A stretch of 30,067 nucleotides of DNA from Chlamydomonas sphaeroides (lineage: Eukaryota; Chlorophyta; Chlorophyceae; Chlamydomonadales; Chlamydomonadaceae), in the NCBI GenBank assembly GCA_001662425.1, contig BDDC01000343.1:1-30067 (forward strand), read 5' to 3'. Shown here piece by piece: positions 9,301 to 19,265 of the stretch (its first letter is position 1; each line of letters starts with the position of its first letter). A program made the translations under genes and the position numbers. Under the pieces are notes generated by a model. The model was not told the DNA's origin and made no database searches. It worked only from the letters and a program-made list of their open reading frames with translations.

Positions 9301-11058
9301 GAGGGCTTGTATCAAGGGGGCGAGGGCGGCCAAGTCACCCGGGGCTCCCAGACTTCCCAGCACCTTGAAACCTCCAATTCACCGGGGTGGTGCCGATGAT
9401 GGCAATGCCTAGCATAATCCGGTGTTCTGGGTGACTTGGCTAGCCTACAGCCAGCTGAGGTCACCCAGCCCCAAGCAAACGGCCGACCAGTCAGGTGACT
9501 GTGGTGACCTGAATGACTACGATACAAGCCCTGGTACCACGTTTCAGTGAGACGTGTGGTACCCCCATCTTTGCCCCCACCCTCACGCACCCGGGTGGTG
9601 GCCTCGTCCACACGCACGTTGCCGTAGCTGCACTGGCTGATCCAGGGGGCGTAGCCGCTGGCGCCAAAAATGTTGTTGCGGATGGTGCTCTGCGGAACAT
9701 TAGTTATGGTATCACCGCCAGGTGCGGGATAAAACGTATCGCAATGCAGTGGACGGATGTCCAGATCGTTCCACAACAAACATGCACCAGCCACATGGTG
9801 GTGCGGCGGGGCATATGCTGCGGCGAGTGTCTAGGTCATCAGCATCACAGCTATCCAGCCAGTGTGTGACAGCTGTCTTCCGTGTAAGCTCGGTTGTGGG
9901 AGGTTTCAAAGGTTTCGGCTACAGCAAGCCTCGCAATCTCACCAGGGCCGTGTCGTTGGCAGTGAAGGCAGTCGGGCAGGAATCGCCTGCACGGATTGAA
10001 ACCGACAACACCAGCAGCCGCTGCACCACGTTTGTGGCGGGCACAGTAGACGCGGCTGTGGTCACGGTCGCCACGCCCATTGTGTAGCACTTTGTGGGGC
10101 TGGTAGGGCCGGCGGCCGGAGTGCAAGCCTGTGTGCGGAGAGCGGAATGGGGAGGGGGCAGGGGCGCTCTGACCCGGGCGGCGGGCAGCTGAACGGGCCC
10201 AGAGCGCGTGCATGCCGCAGGGAGGGTCGGGCCGCGCCGGGACGGCCCGGGCTTGGGTCACAACTTACCAGCTGCACGGTGGATCCTGCCAAAACTGGGG
10301 CGCCGTCCTGGTCCATGGGCTGGCCAGGCAGCTCGTGGATGACATCATCGACGTCGGTCAGAAACCACGTCGACAGCTCTGCCATTTGAGTGTGGCGGTA
10401 GGAGAGCGTTCCCTGCGATTGGGTTGTGGCGAAATGGAGGGGCAGGTCGGATCAGCAAGGGTCGCACATGGATTTGGAGGCATCCTGGAAGGCAGGGACA
10501 GGACCTCGGCGACCATGTCCGACACGCCAAGTCACTGTACCTCGATGGTAACCTCCTCGCCAAGGGGAGGCAGCGGCGGGCTGGGCTGCAACGGAGGCGA
10601 GGGAGCAGGACTCAGGAGGCTGGGGTTGACAATCTTGCGGGCGATGGCCGGAGTGGCCAAGCCCTTTGGCGGCGGCCGCCTGAAGACGCCGGCGTCAGCA
10701 CCTGGGGGCATCAGAAGGGCGGCGAGAGGCGGCACACAACGACGACAACTTCGCAACTGGCTGGCGCACCGCCGCGCCAAACTCGTACGATTGCGATCCC
10801 AAGCGAAGCTGTGGACGTCGCGTGTGCTGGCGGGGTCTCAGGGTATCAACGCAGCGTATAAGAACGCGAATGGGGGGCAACATCCCAGTTGGAACCCCAG
10901 TTGAAACTTGAGAGAACCGCTCGCACCCATGTTTGCATATCCAGCATGTGCACAAGCTCACCACGAGCTGCGATCAAGGCCGTCGCAAGGATGAGCAGCA
11001 ATGCCGCCGTCATGGCGAGGCCTCCCGCCGCGGCTGGGCGCCGCGACTTGGCTGACAT
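3323..11058 (-). CDS. Secreted M11 (gametolysin-type) metalloprotease with two PAN/apple-like modules
   Basis: Eighteen exons (minus): 11058-10962, 10701-10541, 10412-10269, 10089-9943, 9689-9591, 8237-8126, 7762-7590, 7313-7225, 7026-6814, 6518-6464, 6423-6345, 6052-5924, 5622-5571, 5365-5342, 4410-4302, 4114-3987, 3779-3716, 3515-3323; about 689 residues. A basic start then a hydrophobic core (about 17-30) forms a signal peptide. A prodomain follows (GTLSYRH...STWFLTDVDDVIHELPG). The zinc site HELVHNFGILHA (H309, E310, H313, H319) is split by an intron after HEL. A Met-turn FMGIGD lies at about 341-346. This matches peptidase M11, which cleaves extracellular-matrix proteins in volvocine algae. 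A short APSTQTIQ linker leads to two cysteine-rich modules, about 527-600 (CMSGVDMKGTD...CRNAC...CILK) and 609-686 (CIQGWDARGDN...CARLC...CVLR), resembling PAN/apple adhesion domains. Phases agree at all junctions except 6464/6423, which is one base out. The 6518 acceptor (CGGAG) is also unusual. The start at 11058 was chosen because the signal peptide follows at once; an in-frame ATG exists at 11133. Confidence 0.82.
4468..4521. repeat. Nested palindromes in a protease intron
   Basis: Three inverted repeats sit together in the 931-bp intron between exons 14 and 15. AGCTTC/GAAGCT has a 3-base loop (4473-4487). CCCTGACA/TGTCAGGG has a 3-base loop (4503-4521). GTGTCAG at 4468-4474 pairs with CTGACAC at 4505-4511 and encloses the first hairpin plus an A6 run. 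The arrangement resembles the end of a small transposable element or an RNA hairpin unit. Confidence 0.6.
5676..5712. other. AT-rich island in an intron
   Basis: A run made almost only of A and T (repeats of AATAATATAAATAA type) lies in the intron between protease exons 12 and 13. It stands out in an otherwise GC-rich genome. No feature function can be read from it. Confidence 0.5.
7903..7965. other. AT-rich island with TATA/ATAC runs in an intron
   Basis: Between protease exons 6 and 7 lies a 60-bp patch with alternating ATAT, ATAC and GTAT steps. Like 5676-5712 it contrasts with the GC-rich surroundings. It may be a decayed microsatellite or insertion; nothing more can be said. Confidence 0.45.
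8524..8572. repeat. 20-bp direct repeat, two copies
   Basis: GGATGCTAGGCAGGATGGTG occurs at 8524-8543 and again, identical, at 8553-8572, giving a 29-bp period. It lies in the large intron between protease exons 5 and 6. Confidence 0.85.
8691..9021. repeat. Degenerate CTGGATTGG repeat cluster in an intron
   Basis: The block at 8691-8740 (CCCTGGATTGGAACAGTAAT... to GCTCCCGG) recurs at 8966-9021 with a few changes, about 278 bp apart. Single CTGGATTGG-like motifs also occur at about 8634, 9020, 9097, 9117 and 9140. All lie inside the 1353-bp intron 8238-9590 of the protease gene. A palindrome CTAGTC/GACTAG with a 3-base loop lies at 8745-8759. The cluster could be a decayed satellite or repeat-rich element. 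Confidence 0.7.
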
Positions 11059-11457
11059 CCTGTGAGGTGTGTCGACCTTAAGTGCTACAAAGCGGAGGCG
11101 TACGTGCTCGATGCTTGAGAGACACGCCTTCATGCGCTCGCATAAGCACGGGTAAGTTGGTAAGTTGCTTGCTTGCTTCTCAAAAGGTCTATAACTGCAG
11201 TCGCATTACACGCTGTGACCGAGCGCCACAAGAAGCACCATCTTTGAGTATCCCTCAGGACCCCGATCGACTCGAAACGCGGTTACGAGCGTACCTGCTG
11301 TGTCGTGCAGGCGTGCCGACACCGATCAATGAGCTATCGTCCTCTTTGCAGGCGGGGTAAGGAATGAAGGTGCGTGGAGCCGTGGAAGTGATTAACTCGC
11401 GACGATTGGCCTGACGAAGTCGTGCTATATATGTTTATGCTCTCCACACATTATTTA
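11059..11457. promoter_or_regulatory. 5' flank of the metalloprotease gene
   Basis: No other gene was recognised between the protease start and the retroelement region. The protease promoter and 5' untranslated region must lie here if 11058 is the true start. No convincing TATA box or conserved motif could be picked out by eye. Confidence 0.3.
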
Positions 11458-11477
11458 TGTAAACCCGAACGAGGAAG

Positions 11478-12206
11478 GTGTTGGCGACGCTGGCTCGGCT
11501 GGTGCAGGAGCGGCGGGTGTCGGACATGCTGCGCCCCTGCTGGCGCCCCATCCAGCTCGCGCGCACGGTGCCGTGCGAGCGGCGTGCTTACCAGGGGCGC
11601 AGGGTAGGGCGGGGGCCCGGCCCTGCGCCGGGGCCGTTGCCTGCTCGGGTCTTGGCGCGCGTTCAGGCCGCGGTTGTCGGGGACTTCTGGGGTCGCTTGG
11701 CGTCGTACGCGGCCCTCAACCAACCCCCCCGGTCGTGGCAGCACGTACCGGTGGTGCACCCGTTTCTAGCTCAGGGAGGGGGCGGTGGTGTGCGGTTTGT
11801 GGGCCCGGTGATGTGGGCTCGCCGCCTCTCACGTCCAGCTCCGGCTCTGACTCTGATGCGTGATTCCGTCCGGGCTGGGTCGTCGGGTGTCTTTGTCACG
11901 TGCATGCTCGTGTTATGTTCGTGGGTGTGCGTCTTGTGGGCGTGCGTGTGTCGTTGGCCCTTGGCCCTGTCCATTTGCCGGTTGACTCTGTGGCTGTGTG
12001 CCCCCCTGCACGTTCTGTGCCCGCCTGCTACCTGCGCTGGTGTACTTCTGCAGCCTGTCTGGGGGCTCGTCCGCCAGTTGTGGCGTTTCCGTTTCTTTTT
12101 CCAGTGTCCGGGCTTCCAATCCCGGCCCGTACTGGTGTGGAGTGAGCGGGTTTGTCTTGCCGTGATGCCTGGTGCGGAGATCAGCCTATGCGCGCTGCAC
12201 GGCTGA
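11478..12206 (+). other. Unassigned plus-strand ORF in retroelement-like region
   Basis: A 242-codon frame without introns. Its first third (VQERRVSDMLRPCWRPIQL..., then VVGDFWGRLASYAALNQPPR) looks protein-like and may be the tail of a retroelement ORF. From about 11880 the translation becomes Cys/Val/Leu/Trp-rich, from G/T-rich sequence, and looks non-coding. It converges on the methyltransferase-like relic on the other strand. A TGTAA signal stands at 12347-12351 downstream. The family is not recognised. Confidence 0.25.
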
Positions 12207-12346
12207 TCCGTGGACGCGTCCCCAGTGGGGGGCGGCGTGCGTACACACGCGTGGGGCTGGGGCTCGCCGCTGTCTAGGGCTGCCGCTGGTGTTCGTGCGC
12301 TTAGGGGTCAAGGGAGCTGTGCTTCCGCCGCGGCCCCTTGTCCATC

Positions 12347-12351
12347 TGTAA
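12347..12351 (+). terminator. Candidate TGTAA polyadenylation signal
   Basis: TGTAA on the plus strand, about 140 bases after the end of the unassigned ORF 11478-12206. It fits a 3' end for that transcript if it is real, but it overlaps the 3' part of the minus-strand relic. Confidence 0.2.
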
Positions 12352-12399
12352 TGCACCTTGTCCTAACCCCGGCGAACAGCGTGTTGACTGTGGCGGCAT

Positions 12400-13640
12400 T
12401 ACCCTGATCCCCAGCAGACGGCTCTAGACCTAGAAGAGAGCTGGGGTCGAGGCCGACCACTCTGGCGATCTCTGAGCCCGTGAGGGGTGTGGCCGTGGTG
12501 TCGTTGCGTGAGGGCAGTCTCACCTCCCGCAGGTCGCCAGGCGCGAGAGCAACCACGCGTTGACCCAGGATCTCGCATTCGAAGTAGGGACTGGCCAGCG
12601 GTGCGGCGCACGCGGGCAGGAGCCGGGTCGGCAGCGCATCCAGGGCCGTGAGGGCGGTGTCGACCCAAGCGGAGTCGTTGGCCAGCTGCTGCAAGTGCTG
12701 GGCATCGGCTAAGTTGGTGTAGCAGCGTTCCAGAGCGTGTTGCGCCCTACCTAGCCGTGCCTGGTCGACGGTGACAGGCGAGCCGAGCCGGTTGTCGTAC
12801 ATGGTCGGCATCGCCGTAGACTCGAGCAGATAGCCGGGCAGCAGACGCGGCTGGAGCTCCTGTAGGGTGCCGATGAGCTGCAGGGCCCGGCGGGCCGTAG
12901 CAGCGGTGGTGTCCAGGCTGCCGATGACCAGCCACTGGTAGCCATCTCAAGCGCGCGCCGGCGGCGCTGAGTTGCTCGGCTGCCTCGGAGAGATCGGTGA
13001 GCGCTGCCCAGGGTTTTGCTCGATGGCGCCGCCCCTGAGCTGGGACGGGAACTCAGCGCGCAACCAGTCGAGGCGGCGCCTCAACATGCCGCGGTCCTCA
13101 GCCGCCACGCCGACGGCGTGGTAGCAGCGGACCTTCCAGCCAGTCCGGAGCGCCGCCTCCAAGCCGGTGGCAGCGGCGCCGTCAAGCTCCACTACGACTA
13201 GGCCCTGGGTGTGGGCTTGATCAAGAAAGTGGTGCGAGAGCAGGCTGGTGTCGAGCGCGTACGTGGTGTTGTTGCGTACCTGCCGGGCGCGCGGCGCCTC
13301 GAGAGGCAAGGCGAATAGTGCGGGCCGGCGGCCACGCACGATGCGGTTGGTCAGTATGTTGAGCTCCTGAGTGCGACGCTGAGCAGCGGTGAGCACCGGG
13401 TCAGGAGCGCGGTCGACGGCGTCGCTGGCGTGCCCATTACCGCCTGCCAGCAGCTCCTCAGCCGACGGCGCGACGGAGTCATGTGTGGAGGTGAGCGCGG
13501 CCAGCACGGCGTGCTGTGCGCGGGAGGCGGCGGCGAGCGCAGAGGCGGATGAGCAAAACAGCGACGCAACGAACGGCATCGCATGGCGAAGCAAGGAGGT
13601 CGGCGATCGACGGGCGGCAAGGCGGGCGGCCAAGGGACCT
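12400..13640 (-). pseudogene. Broken C5-DNA-methyltransferase-like domain (retroelement-associated type)
   Basis: An upstream minus-strand frame (13633-12947) carries VVVELDGAAATGLEAALRTG, which fits SAM-binding motif I of C5-cytosine methyltransferases (usual form E-L-C-G-G-x-x-x-G-L-E-A-x-L). It is followed by RRRLDWLRAEFPSQL. The frame stops just past the domain. Other frames continue with WLVIGSLDTTAATARRALQL, ELQPRLLPGYLLESTAMP (where motif VI, ENV, is expected), RLGSPVTVDQARLG, YTNLAD, and RLPSRNDTTATPLTG...LLGLE near 12420-12520. This order matches a methyltransferase-like family that, from memory, is repeated in volvocine genomes and tied to retroelements. The catalytic Pro-Cys motif cannot be found and at least two frame changes are needed. 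I read it as a dead copy, not an active enzyme. Confidence 0.55.
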
Positions 13641-14003
13641 TGCTTGAACCTAAGAGGTCGGGCTCGACTTCATAGAATAAAGTTGTTTCAGATGCGCCGG
13701 CGGGGGTCTGGGCTGCGCGCATGGCCGGCCGATATGCGCTTCCCGGCAGGCTTCAGCCGTACATCCGCGCGGTAGCAGGTGCTGGCACTAGAGCATAGCT
13801 CTCAAGATGCTGGTTGTGCGGTCAACCGCGCGAGGCCGTCCCGGGTGGCGCACCGTGGGGACGTTGGGCCGCAGGGGAGACTGCTGGGCCGTGCGTGTTC
13901 CTGTCGCAGGCGCTACATACAGCCTCTAAGGGAATCCTGCCTGCTCAGCCTGCTCAGGCAATCCTAGGACGTGTCCTAGGAACGCGCATGTGGTTATGAT
14001 AAG

Positions 14004-14215
14004 CTAGAACGAAGTCAAAGTAGGGATATCTGTAACCTGCGAAAACGTGAATTCATTGATATATTCTGCGTAGTCTGGGAGGCAAGGTAACTACAGGCAG
14101 GCCACAAGGCCAAGGACAGGAGCGCGGCTATGCGGCATACCTGAGCGCGTAACCACGCGTCATCCAGCCAGCCGGGGTTTGGGGGCTCCGTTGGCTGCTG
14201 CTGGCGCGAGGCCAT
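14004..14215 (-). CDS. Possible tiny two-exon gene (35 residues)
   Basis: ATG at 14215 opens MASRQQQPTEPPNPGWLDDA... for 25 codons (14215-14141), ending at a GTATGC donor. An acceptor (TTTTCGCAG) allows a second exon, 14036-14004, that adds VTDIPTLTSF and then stops at TAG. The first exon has good codon use and a gene-start look, and it faces away from the plus-strand gene starting at 14649. The second exon is weak. The true gene may be longer, or this may be an exon relic. Confidence 0.3.
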
Positions 14216-14648
14216 GACATGTGGTTGGCTGGCGGAGTCCCATAAGTGAGCAGAGCTGTGGATACAATAGCAGCCAGCGAGGGAATAAATGGGTCGATAT
14301 GGCGTCCTCGCTCAGGTTAGTGTGCTGGCTCGGGGAGGGGCGTGGGGAACATGGCGAAGGACGGTGCGCGGGTCTGCAAGGGTGTGCGGGTGTGTATGTG
14401 GCGCGTCATTACCACGCCTGCGACCCTCCATCGTTGCGTGCTTCTTTGAAGCTGGTGTCAAACAGGTATACACTTGATCCCTGCTGTGATAAACGTTGAT
14501 TTCACGGTTCAACTCTGCTTGACGTCGCTTCAATCTCGCAAGGGATAGCTCAATAAAGAACCCAGCTCGTTACGCACTGCTAGCAAGCTGCAAGCATCGC
14601 TTGCCCCGCGGGGCTGCGGCCCCTGTTCTGCGCTCGGCAATCTTCGTC

Positions 14649-15631
14649 ATGGCGCTCAGCGGCCTACGCAAGGTGCTGTATGGCCCGGTCAGGTGAGCTT
14701 CTTTATTGTGTTGTTATGCTGTCAATGAGACAATGTCGCGACGCTATGACGTTGCAGCAATGGTTGCGCTGGCCAGCAGCGTGGTCGCTTCGTTTGCCGC
14801 GACTTTCGCAAGACGGCCCATCGGCCATTGGCCCATTACGCGCCCGGTGGACCTACGCGTCATGGCGCGCCTTCCCACTTAACCCCCGCCGTCCCCACTA
14901 ATCCACGCTGCGCCCAACGTCCCCCAGCGCGCTAGGCTCTGGCCTGGGATCGCTCGCCTCCCAAGGCATGCAAGGCGTGCAGCGGGTGCTGGAGGTCCTG
15001 GAGCCGGGGCCGCTGGGCGGGAGGCTGGGCCGCTGGGAGCCGGCCCGGCAGGTGGAGGCAGCGGAGGCCGTACGGGAGGGCGTGTCTCGATTTCAGGCAA
15101 GCAGTTGGCCGCGTGCCAGCGCTGGGGTACGGCAGCTAGCCGGTGATAGGTGGGCCTCCAAGCGGCGCAGGAGTGCCCGCAGGGATGGGCTGAGGAACCA
15201 AGCGGCCTCGCGCCGCTGCTGCTACATTGCGCCGCGGGCCGTGTGAACGGGTTGCAGCCCTCATCCGTCCCCTCCGCGCTGCCCTGCGTGCCACCAACCT
15301 CCACTACCCCATCCTGAAGCTGATCCTTGTGGCTTGGGCATGCGCCGGTTGGGGCATGCGCCGGTTGGGGCATGCGCCGGTTGGGGCATGCCCGCATGGC
15401 TGTGCCCTCCCATTCCCAACTCGCGCCCTCGCGCCAATGCCGATGGCAACACAGCAGCGCATGCCGTCCCGCCTCCCCCTGCCTCCTGCGCGCCTCCTCC
15501 CCAACACCCCCTCCCCCAACACCCCTCCCCCAACACCCCCTCCCCCAACACCCCTTCCCCAACAGACTTTGATGGAGCAGACGGAGGCGGCCCGGAGCGC
15601 CGCCGCCGCCGCCAGCAGCAAGACAGCATGA
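14649..15631 (+). CDS. Unknown 131-residue protein, four exons; upstream ORF of a pair
   Basis: Exons 14649-14692, 14928-15142, 15258-15328 and 15566-15631 join in phase. The protein starts MALSGLRKVLYGPVSALGSG..., continues with a charged helix (ARQVEAAEAVREGVSRFQ) and LIRPLRAALRATNLHYPILK, and ends TLMEQTEAARSAAAAASSKT-A-stop. The exon 1 donor (GTGAGC) is strong. The end of exon 2 (GTGATAGG) and of exon 3 (GTGGCT) are weak, and codons late in exon 2 are less biased, so its boundary may differ. Its TGA at 15629-15631 overlaps the ATG (15628-15630) of the next ORF. An alternative exon 3 donor (GCCG|GTTGGG) would put exon 4 in the frame of that next ORF and fuse the two, but the resulting Arg-rich linker has poorer codons. 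The family is not recognised. Confidence 0.5.
15339..15386. repeat. 16-bp tandem repeat, three copies
   Basis: CATGCGCCGGTTGGGG is repeated three times with a partial fourth. It sits at the start of the intron between exons 3 and 4 of the 14649 gene and includes a possible alternative donor. The same intron ends in a C-rich tract (about 15475-15560, CCCCCAACACC units) before the acceptor. Confidence 0.9.
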
Positions 15632-16887
15632 GCGGCGCCGGTGCTGACGCCAGCAGCGCCGCCACGATCGCCCTCGTCACCGGGACGTTCCTCGCCGCCA
15701 TCGGGCTCCTCTTCGTGATGCCCCTCGTGGCACTCACCTCCGTCGCCGCCGCCGTCACCGCCGGCGCCGGCGCCGCCGCGGCGGCGGTGGGCTCCCTGCT
15801 CGTCGCGGTGGCGGTGCTGCCCATCGTCTCCTTGTCCGCCGCGGCCCAGGGCGCCGCCGAGGCCGCGGCCGCCGCCGTCAGCGCCGTCGCCGGCGGCGCC
15901 GCGCTGGGCGGCGCCGCGTTGCTGATGGCCGAGGCGTGGCAGCGCTGGCGCGGCAGCGACGGGCCGCCGCCGGCGGGCTTAGTCGGCCCCGCAGCCCCAG
16001 CGGCTGCAGCCGTGGCGGCAGCGGTGGCCGGCCCGGCGCTGGCGCCTTGGGAGGTCTGGGAGGAGGGCTGGGAGGCGGCGCTGCGTGCCGGCTCCCTGGC
16101 GCTGGCGGGCCTGGGCAGCGCACTGGTGGGCGGCCTGCTGCTGGCGGCGGCGGAGCGACGGCCGCGGGCGGGCTCGCTGGAGGCGGGGCTGGGCGGCGGG
16201 GCGGGGGGCGTGAGGCAAGGCTGCCGCGAGGGTGTGCTGGGGGCTGCGTGCCCATGCTTGAGCAACAGAGAGAGCGAGTAACACCGCCGCCGCGTGTGCA
16301 CCACATGGGCGGTGGCGGGGGTAGGTGGATGTGTGGTTCGTAGGACTCGACTGCCGGTGTGGGAATTCCGCGGCCAGAGTAGAATCCACGTAGGGGCGTG
16401 CGTCCGCACGTGGCGCGAGGTCCGTCGGGGGGCGGGGTGGGCGCGGTGTCGTGAGTGTACATACCGTACCGGTGGCGGGTCGCGGTTGGGTGGGGTGGGG
16501 TGGGATGCAGGTTGCGTGGCTGCAGCAGGTTGCGTGTGCGGGGCACCGGTGGAGTTGTGCGGTCGGGAGCGGGGGCCTTGCCAGCGGTGCTTGCCGCGCG
16601 GCCTAGCGACTGAGGCTCTGCGGCCTGAGAGGGCTGACCAGGCGATGTGGGGGCGGGTGGAGCGCCCTGGCGCCGGATCAAGTGGATGCAAATCGCCGTG
16701 CCGCGCACCATCCCGCTTGCGCCGCCATGCCTGCACCTCACGCGGCACCCAGCTGCCCGCGGCAATTGACGGTAGCGTCCTCGGCAGCCGGAGTACTGGC
16801 GCGCTGGTGTCCACCAGCAAGTGGGTGCGGCTGCTGGCGCCGTGGGCTGCGGCTGCCAGACGCCGACAGCCCGACACGGTCGGCTAA
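15628..16887 (+). CDS. Unknown Ala-rich membrane-type protein, 238 residues
   Basis: ATG 15628 opens 194 codons to a GTGAGG donor at 16210. A phase-compatible exon, 16753-16887, adds LPAAIDGSVLGSRSTGALVS... and ends at TAA. If unspliced, the frame stops at 16281. Codons are almost all C- or G-ending (GCC, CTC, GTC, ATC), which strongly suggests coding. Hydrophobic stretches at about residues 10-36, 38-70 and 85-105, then a helix AEAWQRWRG and two more at about 130-145 and 165-182, suggest several membrane segments. No domain is recognised. The start codon sits inside the preceding ORF's stop region (ATGA), so translation from the same mRNA by reinitiation, or fusion by alternative splicing, must be considered. 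No TGTAA signal is seen before the convergent MED8-like gene. Confidence 0.6.
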
Positions 16888-17822
16888 GCCGACCGGCCCT
16901 GTCCGCCTGGCGTCCCCCCCCGCCCCGTCCCGCGCCTGGCCTGCGGTGCGGTGGCGCTAGCCATGTGGCGACGGACGCAGGAAGAGGCGGTGTGCGCCGT
17001 ACAGCCGGGCCGGTGTCAACCGCTCTTGCGGCAACTCAGCACGAACCAGCGCTGGTGCAGCGTGGTGCCAGCAGGCTCTGCAGTTGAAGCTCGCGATGGG
17101 CTACTAGAGGGCTCCCAGACAACATAGTGATGCAAGTAAAGCGAAGCCAACAGACGGTCGCGTTTCTCCCTGAGCCTGCGCTACCGACGCAACATCGAGA
17201 CCTACACTTCCCGGTCAGGGCGGCGTCCACCACGCCCGACCGGCAGGCCGGCGCCGGCCCTGCGTCCACGCTGCTCTGGCCACACTGGCAAGCGCTTGCC
17301 AGCATCACCCGGTCGACAAGCGCCCCGCCCCGCCCTCCCCAGACGCCTCCTGGCGTATGCGCAGCCGCCAGCGTATCTAGTTCCATACCGGAAGCCACTC
17401 TCGCAAAGCGGTCAAGCGCCGTCACACAGCGCCGCCGCTCGGGTGCGGGCGGGGGGGGCCGGCCGCACCAAGCCGCTCTGACACCCCAGCCCAGCTCCCG
17501 TGCAGCCCAGCCTCGTCCGCGAGGGGTCACGCACCACCTCAGCCCCTCGCAGCAGCCAACCTACTCTAACTTCATGCTGGTTATTGACTGTGAACCCGCC
17601 TAACCCCCTTGCAAAACCATCCAGCCCCCAGCCGGCAGGCACCCAGGGCCCCTCGCGTACACACGGCCGTGCAGTGTCGTACACACGGCCATGCAGTGCC
17701 GTACGCACCGCACCTGCGCCAGCACGGCTCCTGCATCCCGACCGCGACCCGTCACAGCCGCCTCCTGCCGCGGCCTGCCGCCGCACGGGGCGTCATGGCA
17801 GCCCTAACATCCCCCCCCCAAG
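16888..17822. other. Convergent intergenic region
   Basis: The 3' ends of the 15628 gene (+) and the MED8-like gene (-) face each other here. Open frames exist on both strands but none has a recognisable domain or consistent exon signals. No TGTAA signal was found on either strand. A 22-bp tandem duplication lies at 17656-17699. Confidence 0.4.
17656..17699. repeat. 22-bp tandem duplication
   Basis: CGTACACACGGCC(G/A)TGCAGTG(T/C) is present twice head to tail, with a truncated third copy following. It lies in the convergent intergenic region downstream of the MED8-like gene. Confidence 0.85.
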
Positions 17823-19234
17823 CTAACGCGAGCCCGTCAGCAGGAACATGAGGGCGGGGTCCAGGGGGCCGCCCTCTCCGGCGGCGCCGGGCGCCGCCGC
17901 ACTCGCGGCCGCGTTGGCTGCCGGCCGCCGCGCGGCGGCGCCTGTGTGGGCCGCCTGCTGCCGGCCGCCGCCTGCCGAGTGGGCGGGCGGGCGCAGGGGG
18001 TCGGCAGGCAGGGGAAGGTAAGGGGATTTGGGGGGAACATGTGATGGGCCTGGGGGCTGAGGAGGTGGAGCCGCGGGGCTGGGACCGGGGGAGGGTGCGG
18101 CGCCCATCTCCGGCAGGACAGGTACCCAAGGGGGCGTGCGCTGCAGCCCTCTCACCCGTGGCACCTGCAGCGGGCGGCCCCGCGGCGGCCGCCGCCAGCG
18201 CCGCCCGAGCCACGGCGTCGGTCCTGTCGCGGGCGGCCAGCGCTGCGGCCGCGGCCTCGGACTGCTCGCGCTGCCGCCTGCGGAGAGGGCCCTGTGCGGG
18301 GCGGGGCGGGAGGAAAGGGATGCTGGCGATGACGGCATGGAAGGGATGCCATGGCAGGGCAGCAAGCACGGCGACATAGCTGCCAGGAGGCAATCAGGCG
18401 CCCCCCCCCAGCGCGCTGCAGTGCCTGGCCGTAGGAGAAGGAGGAAGGAGGGTGGGTGGAAGGTGGCGGGGGGCAGGGGCGCAGCGCTGGGCTGGGCTGG
18501 GCTGCAATGGGCTTCATCCTCCACGGGGACCCGGCCGCTTGGGCCGACTCGGGCCGTCACGGCCTTGCAGGGGACCCAGTTCGCAGACAAGGGTGTGGTC
18601 TGGCGGCGTCAGGCAGCGCATCCGGCTTGCGGCCTTGCAGTGGCCGCCCGCAACCGCACCTGAGCGCTGAGCGGCCCGTCCGCCGCGCCCGCGCCGCCCG
18701 CTGTGGCTGCGCTGGTGAGGGCGGCTATGAGGCCGTTGTGCGCCTCCACCGCCGAGTTGAGCAGCTGGGGTTCGGAGGGGAAAGAGAGGGAGGCGCCAAG
18801 CTGTGTGTGGGCCTTTCCTAAGGAAGTACTAGCTGTGTGTTCGCTTATGCGTTCATCTAGAAGTAGCAGCAATATGTGTGTGTTTATGTGTGTGTGTGTC
18901 ATCATAGCAAAACGGGTACGATGGAGGATGGCAGCATGGACGAAGGCACGGCGAGGCCGGATAGACGCAGACCAACACTCTATCGCAGCACACCGTGTCC
19001 GCTCCCACGTAAACCCCATGGGACTGCTGCAAGGGCCGTGCCCCCACCGCCTCGGCACCCGACCGCCGCAGTCGCCTCTCGGGCCCGCCACCCAACCCAG
19101 CGCTCCAGCGCCCTTGGGCCCCCATTCAACCCCCCCCCAACACACACACACACACACATACACATTCCTCCCGCCCGCCCCACCTCGAACCGCCGCATGC
19201 CGGGCATGTCGGGCGTCATGCCCAGCGCCGCGTC

Positions 19235-19265
<31 letters not shown>

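Noticed and set aside
15334..15627. Upstream extension of the 15628 ORF to an earlier ATG
   Set aside because: It would translate the 16-bp repeats and the C-rich tract before a splice acceptor (AACAG at 15565), which read as intron.
15261..16877. 538-codon minus-strand ORF
   Set aside because: It is antisense to the strongly codon-biased exon 15628-16209 and is Pro/Ala/Ser/Arg-rich throughout, as expected for the complement of GCC-rich coding sequence.
17036..17530. 164-codon minus-strand ORF downstream of MED8
   Set aside because: No domain and mixed codon use; it lies beyond the MED8 stop codon and probably in its 3' flank.
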